Assembly: GCA_963752495.1 (NCBI GenBank)
Contig: CAVVYJ010000005.1
Coordinates: 221,055-285,054 of the forward strand
DNA length: 64,000 nucleotides
DNA from: CAVVYJ01 sp963752495
GTDB taxonomy: Bacteria > Pseudomonadota > Gammaproteobacteria > Burkholderiales > Methylophilaceae
Direction of reading: 5' to 3'
Each line of letters opens with the position of its first letter. Positions within the stretch are counted from its first letter, which is position 1. Below are positions 27,825 to 36,895 of the stretch, in pieces. The translations under genes and the position numbers were made by a program. A model generated the notes under the pieces. That model was not told the DNA's origin, did not search any database, and saw nothing but the letters and a program-made list of their open reading frames with translations.

Positions 27825-29158
27825 ACATTCAACGCTTTTTCGGAAAAAACTCAAAATTAGCACTTGCCCAAGTGCGCGAAGCGCTTGGAGATGACGCAGT
27901 CATACTGTCCAATCGTTCTGTGAATGGCGGCAATGAAATCATGGCTTTCAAGGAAGAAGAAATGGCTTCCATCCCAGCCTACAACGAGCCAGAACAAAAA
28001 CTCGACACCCGTATCATCGAAGACGCACAATCTTCAACACTAGAAGCTTTATTTAGAAAGCGTATGCAATCTGAAAAAACCTCTGGCAAGAAAGCCAGAA
28101 CTGAAATTGCATATGACTTTGACGAAGATGCAGAAGTTGAAGCAACACTTTCGCAAAACCAAGCACAGGCGCAAGAAGTTAACGCGCAAATTGCCAATAT
28201 GATGCGCGAGATTCGCAACATGCGTAGCGTGATTGAATCTCAACTTGCTGAAATTTCGTGGGGTGCAATTCAACATCGCGACCCCGTTAAATCTAATGTA
28301 CTTGGCACATTGTTATCTGCCGGATTCAGCGCCGCACTATCAAAGCAGCTCGCTGAGAATTTACCTGAAAACAAGAATGAAGCTGACGCCATGAAATGGG
28401 CACAGTCTATTCTTTTAAATAATCTCAACACCATCACAAAAGATGATGAAATGCTGGACCAAGGTGGCATATTTGCACTAATCGGACCTACTGGCGTAGG
28501 TAAAACAACAACCACAGCCAAGCTTGCGGCGCGCTATGTAATGAAACATGGTACGGAAAAAATCGGTTTGATTACAACAGACTCTTATCGTATTGGTGGA
28601 CATGAGCAACTGCGCATTTACGGCAAAATTTTAGGTGTGATGGTACACAGTGTGAAAGATGAAGCTGATCTAAAAATTGCCCTAAACGAACTCAAAGGCA
28701 AGCATACAATTTTGATCGATACGGTAGGCGTAAGTCAGCGTGATCAAATGGTCTCTGAGCAAATTGCGATGCTGTCTGGCAAAAATACTCATATCAAAAA
28801 ACTGTTATGCCTCAATGCAACCAACACGGGTGATACGCTCATCGATGTGATTCGCGCCTACAAAGGTCGCGGCTTGGATGGCTGTATCATGACTAAAATG
28901 GATGAGGCGATCACGATTGGTAATGTCATCGATGTGATTATCCGTGAGAAACTAAAACTATACTATGTTGCCAATGGTCAACGTGTACCTGAAGATCTGC
29001 ATTTGGCACATAAGCAACAGCTTATTCATCGTGCTTTCAAACTTGGCACCGCCAAAAACAGCCCATTTCAGTTCCAAAGCGATGATCTGCCTTTTGTAAT
29101 GGGCAATAGCGTACAACCCGGCGCAAAAACAGATGTATTGGAGTTTGACCATGCCTAA
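27821..29158 (+). CDS. flhF: Flagellar SRP-like GTPase FlhF
   Basis: FlhF is the third SRP-type GTPase and places the flagellum, usually at the pole. The 445-residue protein has an N-terminal basic region (MNIQRFFGKNSKLALAQVREALGDDAVILSNR), an acidic/coiled linker (about 60-140), an N domain, and the G domain with P-loop GPTGVGKT (222-229) and TTTAKLAARY, followed by TTDSYRIGGHEQLRIYG and the DTVG-type G3. A GGAGG ribosome site lies inside the end of flhA. It overlaps flhG by 8 bases. Together with flhG it suggests polar or number-controlled flagella despite FlhDC control. Confidence 0.96.
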   Translation: MNIQRFFGKNSKLALAQVREALGDDAVILSNRSVNGGNEIMAFKEEEMASIPAYNEPEQKLDTRIIEDAQSSTLEALFRKRMQSEKTSGKKARTEIAYDFDEDAEVEATLSQNQAQAQEVNAQIANMMREIRNMRSVIESQLAEISWGAIQHRDPVKSNVLGTLLSAGFSAALSKQLAENLPENKNEADAMKWAQSILLNNLNTITKDDEMLDQGGIFALIGPTGVGKTTTTAKLAARYVMKHGTEKIGLITTDSYRIGGHEQLRIYGKILGVMVHSVKDEADLKIALNELKGKHTILIDTVGVSQRDQMVSEQIAMLSGKNTHIKKLLCLNATNTGDTLIDVIRAYKGRGLDGCIMTKMDEAITIGNVIDVIIREKLKLYYVANGQRVPEDLHLAHKQQLIHRAFKLGTAKNSPFQFQSDDLPFVMGNSVQPGAKTDVLEFDHA

Positions 29159-29981
29159 CGTATGGAATGACCAAGCTTCTGGATTAAGGCGCATGATGAC
29201 AGGTCATCAGCCTAAAATTGTAACGCTTTTATCTGCCAGTTCAGCGGAAAGCCAGCCACGCTTGTTAACCAATCTTGCGGCTACTATAAGTGCTGGTGAC
29301 TGTGATGTGCTTGTTGTGCATGCGGCGCAAAATTCTCGCGATACACTGCGCCATTATGGCATTGAAAATTTGCCTTCATTGCTTGATGTTGCCTATCAAA
29401 AATCAGCAATCGCACAGTCCGTAAAAAGCACTAAGTATGGTTTTTCAATGGCAAAGCTATTGCCAAAAACTCAAAAAACAACCTCGCCCAACAGCCATGC
29501 AGATAAGCGGTTAGCTAATATTTTTACTAATCTTTCGGGTTTGTTTGAGGTTGTCCTGATAGATGGTGCGTTAAGTAAAGATTATTTATTGCCATTGGAC
29601 ACATTAAACGCGCATGAAATTTTAATTCAGCTCAATCGTGATCCAGAATCTATCAAGCAAGGGTATGTGCTGATTAAACAGATTTGCAGCCAGATTGGCA
29701 GAAGATCTTTTGGCATCCTTGTTGAAGGCGCAAGCGATGCTCAGGCTGCAATTGTATTTCGAAATATCTCACAAGCTGCGAGAAAGTTCATGCAGATAGA
29801 GCTTGAATTTTTTGGCGCTATTCCAGCAGATGAACATTTGAATCGTGCCGAGAAACTGGGACGTTCCGTCACAGACGCTTTTCCAACTACAAAAGCTTCT
29901 TTGGCATTGAGCGCACTCGCACAACGTCTTAACTATCAACAAAATCGCTCACAAGAAGTGGAACTTGTCTCTTTCGCATAG
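29151..29981 (+). CDS. flhG: FlhG/FleN-like protein lacking the ATPase P-loop
   Basis: FlhG normally is a MinD-type ATPase that limits flagellar number and stimulates FlhF. The 276-residue protein keeps the FlhF-activating N-terminal helix (NDQASGLRRMM) and the overall MinD-like strand pattern (VTLLSA, DVLVVHAA, VVLIDGA, LIQLNRDPESIKQGYVLIKQI, FGAIPAD). Where the P-loop GKGGVGKT should be, it has SASSAESQP, with no glycine-rich loop and no lysine. The Asp-containing switch is also changed (LIDGALSKD). I chose 29151 because GGAG precedes it and it begins at the conserved helix. By position and remaining sequence the FlhG identity is firm; ATP hydrolysis is doubtful. Confidence 0.85.
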   Translation: MPNVWNDQASGLRRMMTGHQPKIVTLLSASSAESQPRLLTNLAATISAGDCDVLVVHAAQNSRDTLRHYGIENLPSLLDVAYQKSAIAQSVKSTKYGFSMAKLLPKTQKTTSPNSHADKRLANIFTNLSGLFEVVLIDGALSKDYLLPLDTLNAHEILIQLNRDPESIKQGYVLIKQICSQIGRRSFGILVEGASDAQAAIVFRNISQAARKFMQIELEFFGAIPADEHLNRAEKLGRSVTDAFPTTKASLALSALAQRLNYQQNRSQEVELVSFA

Positions 29982-29991
29982 GAATAACAAC

Positions 29992-30729
29992 ATGTACACA
30001 AGCAACGGAAAAACTGACCAAAAAGACGCGCTTCTCAGCCAGCATGCTACGCTCGTTAAAAAAATGGCATATCAGCTTAAAGCTAAGTTGCCCCCCAGCG
30101 TGGAGCTTGATGACCTGATACAAGCGGGCATGATGGGTCTACTAGACGCAGTCAATAAATATGAGGACACGCACGGCGCGCAATTTGAAACTTATGCTGC
30201 GCAACGCATTCGCGGTTCGATGTTAGATGAGCTGCGGAGCGCTGATTGGCTACCTCGCAGTGTCCGAAAAACCATGCGCGACGTGGAAACAGCTATATCG
30301 AAACTAGAGCAGCAGCTAGGCCGTTCGCCCAGCGAAAACGAAGTCGCTAAACATTTGAAAATGTCGCTAGAAGAATATTTCAGCATGCTGGACGACTGCG
30401 GCGGTCATCAACTAGTTTATTACGAAGACTTTCATGAGTCTGAAAGCGGTACCGAGCACTTTTTAGATCGCTACTTAAAAGATGATTCTGGTGACCCGAT
30501 ACGCGGTTTGCTAGAAAGTGATTTTAAGTATGCGCTGGTTGATGCCATTGACTCGCTACCTGAACGCGAAAAAATACTGATGGGGCTTTATTACGAACAG
30601 GATCTCAACCTAAAAGAAATTGGTGCGGTGATGAATGTTTCTGAGTCTCGCGTCTGCCAACTACATAGCCAAGCAGTCGCCAGACTGCGCGCCTCACTGA
30701 AAGAGCAATCATGGACTGGGGTAGCTTAG
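29992..30729 (+). CDS. fliA: Flagellar sigma factor FliA (sigma-28)
   Basis: FliA directs RNA polymerase to late flagellar genes. The 245-residue protein has sigma region 2 (LVKKMAYQLKAKLPPSVELDDLIQAGMMGLLDAV; FETYAAQRIRGSMLDELRSADWLPRSVR), region 3 (LGRSPSENEVAKHL) and region 4 (SLPEREKILMGLYYEQDLNLKEIGAVMNVSESRVCQLHSQAVARL). I start it at 29992, just after AGGAATAACAAC, rather than at an upstream in-frame ATG lying inside flhG. Its last 19 bases overlap motC. Its promoters are visible before flgM and flgK, and its antagonist FlgM is encoded at 35514-35822. Confidence 0.96.
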   Translation: MYTSNGKTDQKDALLSQHATLVKKMAYQLKAKLPPSVELDDLIQAGMMGLLDAVNKYEDTHGAQFETYAAQRIRGSMLDELRSADWLPRSVRKTMRDVETAISKLEQQLGRSPSENEVAKHLKMSLEEYFSMLDDCGGHQLVYYEDFHESESGTEHFLDRYLKDDSGDPIRGLLESDFKYALVDAIDSLPEREKILMGLYYEQDLNLKEIGAVMNVSESRVCQLHSQAVARLRASLKEQSWTGVA

Positions 30730-31451
30730 GCGGTATTGCACTTGCCCTTATAAGTATCTTATATGGGCAAGCTTTAGAAGGCGGCCATATCGGCTCGTTA
30801 TTGCAGCCTGCTGCTTTCTTTATTGTGTTTTTTGGCACGCTCGGCGCTGTATTACTGCAAACCAAACCCAAGAACTTCAAGCTTGGGCTCAATATGGCTA
30901 AATTTATTTTCCAGCCTCCCATCGATGACAGGAGTGATTTGGCAAAACGTGCCATAGGTTGGAGCCTAATTGCGCGCAAAGACGGTGTTTTGGGTTTGGA
31001 AAACAATATGCAGCGGGAAACCGAGCCTTTCATTAAAAAGGGTCTGCAGTTAATGGTCGATGGCATAGCACCGGAAAAGATTCGTGAAATTTGTGCAATC
31101 GATATTCACTTTTATGAAGTACAACAGCGTAATGCAGTAAAAATATGGGATGCTGCTGGCGGCTATGCGCCTACCATTGGTATTCTTGGCGCGGTAATTG
31201 GGCTTATTCATGTTATGGAGAACCTCGCGGACCCAGCATTACTGGGAAGCGGCATTGCGGTTGCTTTTGTCGCCACTATTTACGGCGTGGGATTAGCCAA
31301 TCTGGTTTTTTTACCAGTTGCAAATAAATTAAAAGGTCATATTCAATACGAGCTAATGCGCCGTGAGATGCTGCTAAACGCATGGGTTTCTATTGCAAAA
31401 GGCGATCATCCAAAAGTTGTTGAAGAGCGCATACAGGCTTATTTGAAATAG
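30711..31451 (+). CDS. motC: Second stator A subunit (MotC-like, MotA/PomA family)
   Basis: A MotA-family stator subunit of 246 residues, shorter than MotA at 21224-22084 and clearly a different branch. It has MDWGSLGGIALALISILYGQALEGGHIGSLLQPAAFFIVF at the N-terminus, then a cytoplasmic part, then GGYAPTIGILGAVIGLIHVMENL and GIAVAFVATIYGVGLANLVFLPVANKLKG for helices 3 and 4. Placement after fliA and before a MotB-like gene parallels the Pseudomonas motCD pair. It overlaps fliA by 19 bases. Which ion it uses is not certain from sequence. Confidence 0.9.
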   Translation: MDWGSLGGIALALISILYGQALEGGHIGSLLQPAAFFIVFFGTLGAVLLQTKPKNFKLGLNMAKFIFQPPIDDRSDLAKRAIGWSLIARKDGVLGLENNMQRETEPFIKKGLQLMVDGIAPEKIREICAIDIHFYEVQQRNAVKIWDAAGGYAPTIGILGAVIGLIHVMENLADPALLGSGIAVAFVATIYGVGLANLVFLPVANKLKGHIQYELMRREMLLNAWVSIAKGDHPKVVEERIQAYLK

Positions 31452-31460
31452 ATAATACAA

Positions 31461-32273
31461 ATGATCAGAAGAAGACCTGAGGACGATAATGAAAACCCCG
31501 ACCGGTGGTTAGTCTCTTACGCAGACTTCATCACGCTTTTATTCGCCTTTTTTGTGGTGATGTATTCGATTTCATCCGTCAATCAGAAAAAATATAAGCA
31601 ACTTTCCAGCTCAATTAGTACTGCATTCACACCAGAGAACAAGGTAACACCCAATGCTACAAAGCAGAATGGCCAAGTAAAAACTACTGCTACCGAAAAC
31701 TCAAAACCTGCCGAACCTGTTGAGAAGCTTCCGCTTAGCTCATCACAAATACAAATGCTGCAAGAAGAGCGTAAAGCCATGACTAACTTAGGTGTGAATA
31801 TTTCAAACAACCTTTCACCTTTGATTAGTAACGGCAAAGTTCGCGTAACGCAGAATAATCGTGGCTTAAGAATTGATATTAACGAAAGTCTGCTATTTGC
31901 CGCGGGCTCTGCTGAGCTAGCCGGTGACGCAAAAGGAGTTTTAAGCGAAATTGCCGAACTTATAGAAAGAAATAACCATGCGATTCAGGTAGAAGGCCAC
32001 ACTGATAATACGCCCATTCACAATGCCACATTTTTTTCCAACTGGGAGCTTTCTGCAGTACGCGCCAGTAGCGTGGTAAGAATGTTTAGCAGCCTGGGTA
32101 TTGCAGATACACGTTTAAGCGCCCTAGGTTTTGGCTCCACGCAACCCATCAGTGACAACGATAATCCGCTGGGGCGAGCAAAAAATCGCCACGTATCTAT
32201 TATGATTTTGTATGACAGCTTAAACGCTGATAACGATGTAGGCACAGAAATTAAGCCTGCGGAGCTTCAGTAG
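31461..32273 (+). CDS. motD: Second stator B subunit (MotD-like, MotB family)
   Basis: The 270-residue MotB-family protein has one N-terminal helix, WLVSYADFITLLFAFFVVMYSIS, with the essential ion-binding Asp at residue 22. A Lys/Thr/Glu-rich linker (about 45-90) and an OmpA-like peptidoglycan-binding domain follow (GLRIDINESLLFAAGSAEL; IQVEGHTDNTPI; NWELSAVRASSVVRMF; GFGSTQPI). It forms a pair with motC 9 bases upstream and ends the long flhB operon. Compared with MotB in this window, the linker is shorter and different. Two stator sets would let the motor adapt to load or viscosity (known for Pseudomonas; inference here). Confidence 0.9.
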   Translation: MIRRRPEDDNENPDRWLVSYADFITLLFAFFVVMYSISSVNQKKYKQLSSSISTAFTPENKVTPNATKQNGQVKTTATENSKPAEPVEKLPLSSSQIQMLQEERKAMTNLGVNISNNLSPLISNGKVRVTQNNRGLRIDINESLLFAAGSAELAGDAKGVLSEIAELIERNNHAIQVEGHTDNTPIHNATFFSNWELSAVRASSVVRMFSSLGIADTRLSALGFGSTQPISDNDNPLGRAKNRHVSIMILYDSLNADNDVGTEIKPAELQ

Positions 32274-32420
32274 CGATAAAAAAGATGCACATTTCAATAA
32301 ATTCTGTAACAATAGTGATGAAAACTTGCGATGCTAGTAATGACAAGTTGTTGTCCGGTTGGCGGAAAATTGCCAATCAAGATTTGTGGTCACAAAAATA
32401 ACTAATAACGAGATTACGAT

Positions 32421-35042
32421 ATGACACAACCGGCTAAACTGCCACCAGGGGAGCGCGCACGCCTTGACGCACTCAAAAAATTGCAGATTTTAGATTCGCT
32501 GCAAGAGCCTTTGTTTGACGAAGTCACCAAGCTAGCAACTGAAGTCTGTCGGCATTCCTATTGCCTTAATCAGCCTAATTGACGAAAACCGTCAATGGTT
32601 TAAAGCCAACATTGGCTTAGAAGGCGTTACTGAAACGCCGACGCGATATCGCCTTCTGTTCACATGCAATTCTTCAAAATGGTATTTTAGAAGTTCCAGA
32701 CGCGACACTCGATAGTCGATTTTCAGAAAATCCACTTGTAACCGGCAAACCAAACATCCGTTTTTATGCCGGCGCGCCCCTTACTTTACCTAGTGGTGAA
32801 AAGGTAGGTACGTTATGTGTTATTTCCGAGATTAGCCAAACATTAAACGAGACGCAGAGAAATATTCTAGCGGCTCTCGCAAATATCGTAGTGCAAGCTT
32901 TAGTAAGCAGGCAAGTTATGATAGAAGAGGTCCGAGAAAAATCCTCTACCTTGGCGGCTATCGTTGAATCCTCTGGTGATGCCATCATCAGCAAATCTTT
33001 AGATGGCTTTGTGTTAACCTGGAACCATGCTGCAGAAGAGATTTTTGGATATACGTCAGATGAAATGATTGGTAGGCATATCACCTGTTTATTCCCAAAA
33101 GATCGTTTGACCGAAGAAGAAATACTCCTCAAAAAAATCAGGCATCACCAGCCTGTTAATCACTATGAGACACAGCGTATTACAAAAGAAGGTGACTTAA
33201 TAGACGTCTCTGTATCTATGTCTCCCATAGAAAATGCAGAAGGTGAATTGATAGGTATCTCCAAAATTGCCTGCGATATCACCATGCAAAAACAATTGCA
33301 CAATATGCTATTAGAAGAGCATGCGCGCCGAAGAGTCACGATGGACTCAATTGGCGATGCAGTCATTACTACCGATAAAAATAGACATGTTGATTACCTT
33401 AACCCAGTTGCAGAAAAGATGACTGGATGGCAGCAAGGATGCTTTTGGATTTCCTGTTAAAAAGGTATTTAATTTTGTTTGCGAATCTACACGTACCCCG
33501 ACTTTTGTCCTGTTGAACGCTGTATGACAGAAAACCGCACCAATGAGCTAACTTCAGATATCACGCTAGTCAGCCGAGACGGCACCGAATATGGTGTGGA
33601 GCTTACAAGTACGCCCATTTGCAGACAGTTCTGGTGAGTCATTTGGTGCAGTACTTGTGTTCCGTGATGTGACCATGCAACGCCTTATGACAAAAGAAAT
33701 GAGCTATCGCGCCAGCCACGATACCCTGACTGGCCTTATAAACCGTGGCGAGTTTGAACATATGCTTGAAAAGTCACTTATCAGCGGCCGTGAAGAAGAG
33801 GTCGAACACGCGCTTTTGTTCATAGACTTAGACCAGTTTAAAGTAGTCAACGATAGCAGTGGGCACAATGCAGGTGATAACCTGCTGAAAGAAATCGTGA
33901 TTGTTATGAGTGGATGCATTCGTACTACCGATACCTTTGCCAGACTTGGTGGTGACGAGTTTGGCATTCTGCTCGAAAAATGCGATGTGGATAACGCCAT
34001 GCGTATTGCACAAAATATATGTAAATCGGTAGATGAGTATCGTTTTGTTACAGATAAACGTCGTCACCGGGTAGGCGCCAGTATCGGCTTGGTAATGATT
34101 GATGACAACTGGTTATCAGTTAACCACTTACTGCAAGCAGCAGATCAGGCGTGCTATGCCGCGAAAGAAGGTGGGCGTAATCGCGTACACCTATACCTAG
34201 ATAAAGATTACGTTCTTCAAGCGCATCTTGGGGAAGTTCAATGGGCAAGCCGTATAGAGCAAGCGATTGAAGACGATAACTTTATTTTATATTGCCAACG
34301 CATACTCCCACTCAAAGGTAAAGGCGGCATGCATGGAGAGATTTTGCTCAGACTCAAAGATGAAAATGGTGATCTGATTCCGCCCGGTGCATTTTTACCG
34401 GCAGCCGAACGCTACCACATGGCTTCGCGCATTGATAAATGGGTGGTGCGCGAAGTGTTTAGCTGGATGAAGTTACATCAAAAATCGCTAAAACATATAG
34501 AAACGATTTCGATTAATCTTTCCGGACAATCGTTGGGCGACAGAAATTTTAGTGATTATGTGTTGGATTTGATTCGGGATAACGCCTTGGATTGTAGCCA
34601 GCTATGCTTCGAAATTACGGAAACTGCAGCTATTACTAATATCCAAGTTGCAGAAAAATTTATCGCTTCCATGAAGAAACATCAAATCAAATTTTCACTT
34701 GATGACTTTGGTAGCGGGGTTTCATCCTTTGGTTACCTTAAAAAACTGGATGTGGATTATATTAAAATCGATGGCTTATTTGTAAAAGGCCTAACATCTA
34801 GCCCGATTGATCAGGCGACCGTGCGCTGTATTGCAGAAGTGGCAAAGGTAACAGGCAAAAAGACTATTGCCGAGTGGGTGGAAAACGAACCGACTGAAAA
34901 ACTCTTAAAAGAGATGGGCATTAACTACACGCAAGGCTACCTCAAACACAAACCTGCACCGCTTGAAAACATGCTCGAAATCAATTGCAGCTTCAAACAG
35001 CCTTTGATTAAATCAAAACCACAGGCTATCGTTACGGCTTAA
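32421..35042 (+). pseudogene. GAF-PAS-PAS-GGDEF-EIL c-di-GMP enzyme, frameshifted
   Basis: Translation from 32421 begins with a GAF domain (ERARLDALKKLQILDS...; ISLIDENRQWFKANIG; SHAILQ). A PAS follows (AAIVESSGDAIISKSLDGFVLTWNHAAEEIFGYTSDEMIG), then a second PAS around 33340-33600, a diguanylate cyclase domain with RLGGDEF at 33948-33962, and a phosphodiesterase domain. In the last, the signature is EIL (34338-34346) instead of EAL, but the catalytic Glu and the downstream DDFGSGVSSFGYLKKL motif are kept, so activity is plausible. Frames change near 32,540, 32,640, 33,440 and 33,490-33,610. No membrane segments are apparent, so it is likely cytoplasmic. Its stop overlaps the convergent flgN stop by a few bases. 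Confidence 0.8.
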
Positions 35043-35512
35043 ACAGTGAGCGCAGTGCGAGAATAATGTTGCGAGGTAGTTTGGCCATTTGGACCATAAA
35101 CACTATCGCTAGAAGTTTTGCCCTGAAGTTGATTTAGAAATTGCTGATTACGATTAAAATGCTTGTTGATTAGCTGACCGTTCAGACGATTAAATTCTTT
35201 TGCTTGTTCCAGTGTTCTTTGAAAATTTTGCCAGGCCTCTAAATGTTTTAACACTGCATTTTTTTGTACCCAAGCAGCCATACCATTTTCATTTGGCTCA
35301 AAGCCAGCCTTAAATAACGCTTTATAACGCACCTGTACCGATGCATTAATGCGTTGCAACAGGTTGCCTTTTTCATCCAGCATGTTTTCTATGGCATCAA
35401 TATCAGCATTCACCAAGCTAATTTGTTCGCGCGAAAGCAAGAACAATAACTCGTTTAAAAGTTTTGAGTCTTGCTCAAATAAACTAGATATGTTCATGGC
35501 AACTGGCGGCAT
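35039..35512 (-). CDS. flgN: Flagellar export chaperone FlgN
   Basis: FlgN escorts the hook-filament junction proteins FlgK and FlgL to the export gate. The 157-residue, helix-rich protein has the FlgN-family pattern: LFEQDSKLLNELLFLLSREQISLVNADIDAIENMLDEKGNLLQRI, followed by a polar helix and a low-complexity C-terminus. It follows flgM directly on the same strand, the usual order. The start is uncertain: MNISSLFEQ at 35497 is an alternative to 35512, and neither has a clear ribosome site. Sequence conservation in this family is weak, so the call relies partly on position. Confidence 0.82.
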   Translation of the reverse strand: MPPVAMNISSLFEQDSKLLNELLFLLSREQISLVNADIDAIENMLDEKGNLLQRINASVQVRYKALFKAGFEPNENGMAAWVQKNAVLKHLEAWQNFQRTLEQAKEFNRLNGQLINKHFNRNQQFLNQLQGKTSSDSVYGPNGQTTSQHYSRTALTV

Positions 35513-35513
35513 C

Positions 35514-35822
35514 TTAAAGTTTTCTCGTGTTGATTAAATCTTTTACAGTTTCAATTAAGCCATCTGCAACTTTTTCAGAATCCACCTTAAATTTTCCGTT
35601 CGCAATCGCAGATTTAATTGCATCCACTTTTGCTGTATCAAAAACCTCTGTCGCAGCAACTTTAGACTCGAGTGACTGCAACTGCGCAGACAATGGAGAA
35701 AGTGTTACACTTTCTGTAGACTGAGAACCCGCACCAGACTTTTCAGCTTTTTTACCAGTGCTGACACCTAACTTTTCGGTATCTAAACCTACTGATTTTT
35801 TAACTAAGTCATTAATTTTCAT
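35514..35822 (-). CDS. flgM: Anti-sigma-28 factor FlgM
   Basis: FlgM binds FliA and is exported once the hook is finished, releasing late gene expression. The 102-residue protein has the N-terminal MKINDLVKKS and, in its C-terminal half, VTLSPLSAQLQSLESKVAATEVFDTAKVDAIKSAIANGKFKVDSEKVADGLIETV-type helices that contact sigma-28. A FliA promoter precedes it at 35880-35906, giving the usual feedback loop. The start of a second copy of this gene appears at the right end of the window. Confidence 0.92.
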   Translation of the reverse strand: MKINDLVKKSVGLDTEKLGVSTGKKAEKSGAGSQSTESVTLSPLSAQLQSLESKVAATEVFDTAKVDAIKSAIANGKFKVDSEKVADGLIETVKDLINTRKL

Positions 35823-35879
35823 GGTTGTTTCCTTTTTGCATCCTTAAATTGCGTACTTATTAGACTTCTACATGTGTAC

Positions 35880-35906
35880 ATAACGGCATCATTTAAGCGA
35901 ACTTTA
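35880..35906 (-). promoter_or_regulatory. FliA (sigma-28) promoter of flgM
   Basis: On the minus strand TAAAGTTC is followed by 11 bases and GCCGTTAT, very close to the sigma-28 consensus TAAAGTTT-N11-GCCGATAA. It lies about 60 bases upstream of the flgM ATG. The same bases occur in the second arm at 63880-63906. Confidence 0.85.
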
Positions 35907-35924
35907 ATCTTTTTTTGAATTAAG

Positions 35925-36674
35925 CTAAAAAGTCACTTCTACTTTGCCACCAGCGCGCGCAATTCCACTGACTACTTGACCGCTTTCAACCTTAACTTGC
36001 ACTACCTGGCCTTCATTTGCATTCTTAAGCGCTTTGCCCTCTGCAGCAACCGTAAATCCTTTTCCAGTTGAGGTTAGCAACACAGCTTGACCCTGTTGTA
36101 TCACCAATGCCTGCTTTAAGGTTTCCTGCCGTAACACGCTACCCGCAGTCATCGACATACTAACTGTGCGACCAATCACCTGTCCAGCATCTGTAAATAC
36201 ACCTGTTGGCAATTGTGCAAGGTCGCCCTCTTGCATCACGATATCCTGACTTGTCATTACATGCCCTTGCGCCAACGCGGTGGCAGCGGCCAAGTACTGT
36301 GCTTTTACACTCACTTTTGCTTGGGCATAGATTGTCCAAATTGTTGGCGCGTTACAACGCACGCCTACGCTGGTTCTGCCCCATGCGCGACTTCCGGGCG
36401 GTAAAAAAACTTCTAGCGCCGCACACTCCGCCAGTTTTAAATTAGGATCAACTGCATTCGCCGTTACGGTGACTTTACCCGGATAACCTGTAGTTTGTGT
36501 TACTAAAAAATCTTCAATCTTATTTTTAATCAAAGTTAAATCCTGCCTGACGAAATTCTCTGCGCTTGCTGCAGAAGCGACGCCACAAAAACCAGTAGCA
36601 GCAAGAAACAACCCGCCAAACAAAACACTAATTAGTTTTGGGGATGATTTAACAACATTATTGCCTGTGTGCAT
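35925..36674 (-). CDS. flgA: Flagellar P-ring assembly chaperone FlgA
   Basis: FlgA is a periplasmic chaperone needed for FlgI P-ring assembly. The 249-residue protein has a signal peptide (VLFGGLFLAATGFCGVASAAS), then the FlgA N-terminal region (VTANAVDPNLKLAECAALEVFLPPGSRAWGRTSVGVRC) and the SAF-like C-terminal region (YLAAATALAQGHVMTSQDIV; IGRTVSMSMTAGSVLRQETL; QGQAVLLTSTGKGFTVAAEGKAL). It is divergent from flgB and upstream of flgM-flgN. FlgM has its own sigma-28 promoter in the gap, so FlgA is probably middle-class (inference). Confidence 0.95.
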   Translation of the reverse strand: MHTGNNVVKSSPKLISVLFGGLFLAATGFCGVASAASAENFVRQDLTLIKNKIEDFLVTQTTGYPGKVTVTANAVDPNLKLAECAALEVFLPPGSRAWGRTSVGVRCNAPTIWTIYAQAKVSVKAQYLAAATALAQGHVMTSQDIVMQEGDLAQLPTGVFTDAGQVIGRTVSMSMTAGSVLRQETLKQALVIQQGQAVLLTSTGKGFTVAAEGKALKNANEGQVVQVKVESGQVVSGIARAGGKVEVTF

Positions 36675-36746
36675 GCCGGACTCCGTAAAAAATACCTTTA
36701 TGTCTTAATAGGCATTCTACGGAAATGCGCACAATACAAAGCTTAG

Positions 36747-36769
36747 AAAAGGACATGTTTTATCCTTTT
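36747..36769. repeat. Inverted repeat in the flgA-flgB divergent promoter region
   Basis: AAAAGGA and TCCTTTT flank a 9-base centre in the 221-base gap between the divergent flgA and flgB genes. Both half-sites are preserved in the second arm (around 63018-63040). An activator site such as for FlhDC is possible, but it does not match a consensus I can verify. Confidence 0.35.
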
Positions 36770-36895
36770 ACTTCACCAATTGAAGCTTATTTATTAGTTC
36801 TAGAATTGCTCTCATATGCAATAACGGCAAAAAGATTAATTTCTTTAACTGCTAGTTTAACCGACCTGAAATGGTGGTTTTGAAAGGAAAAGAAC

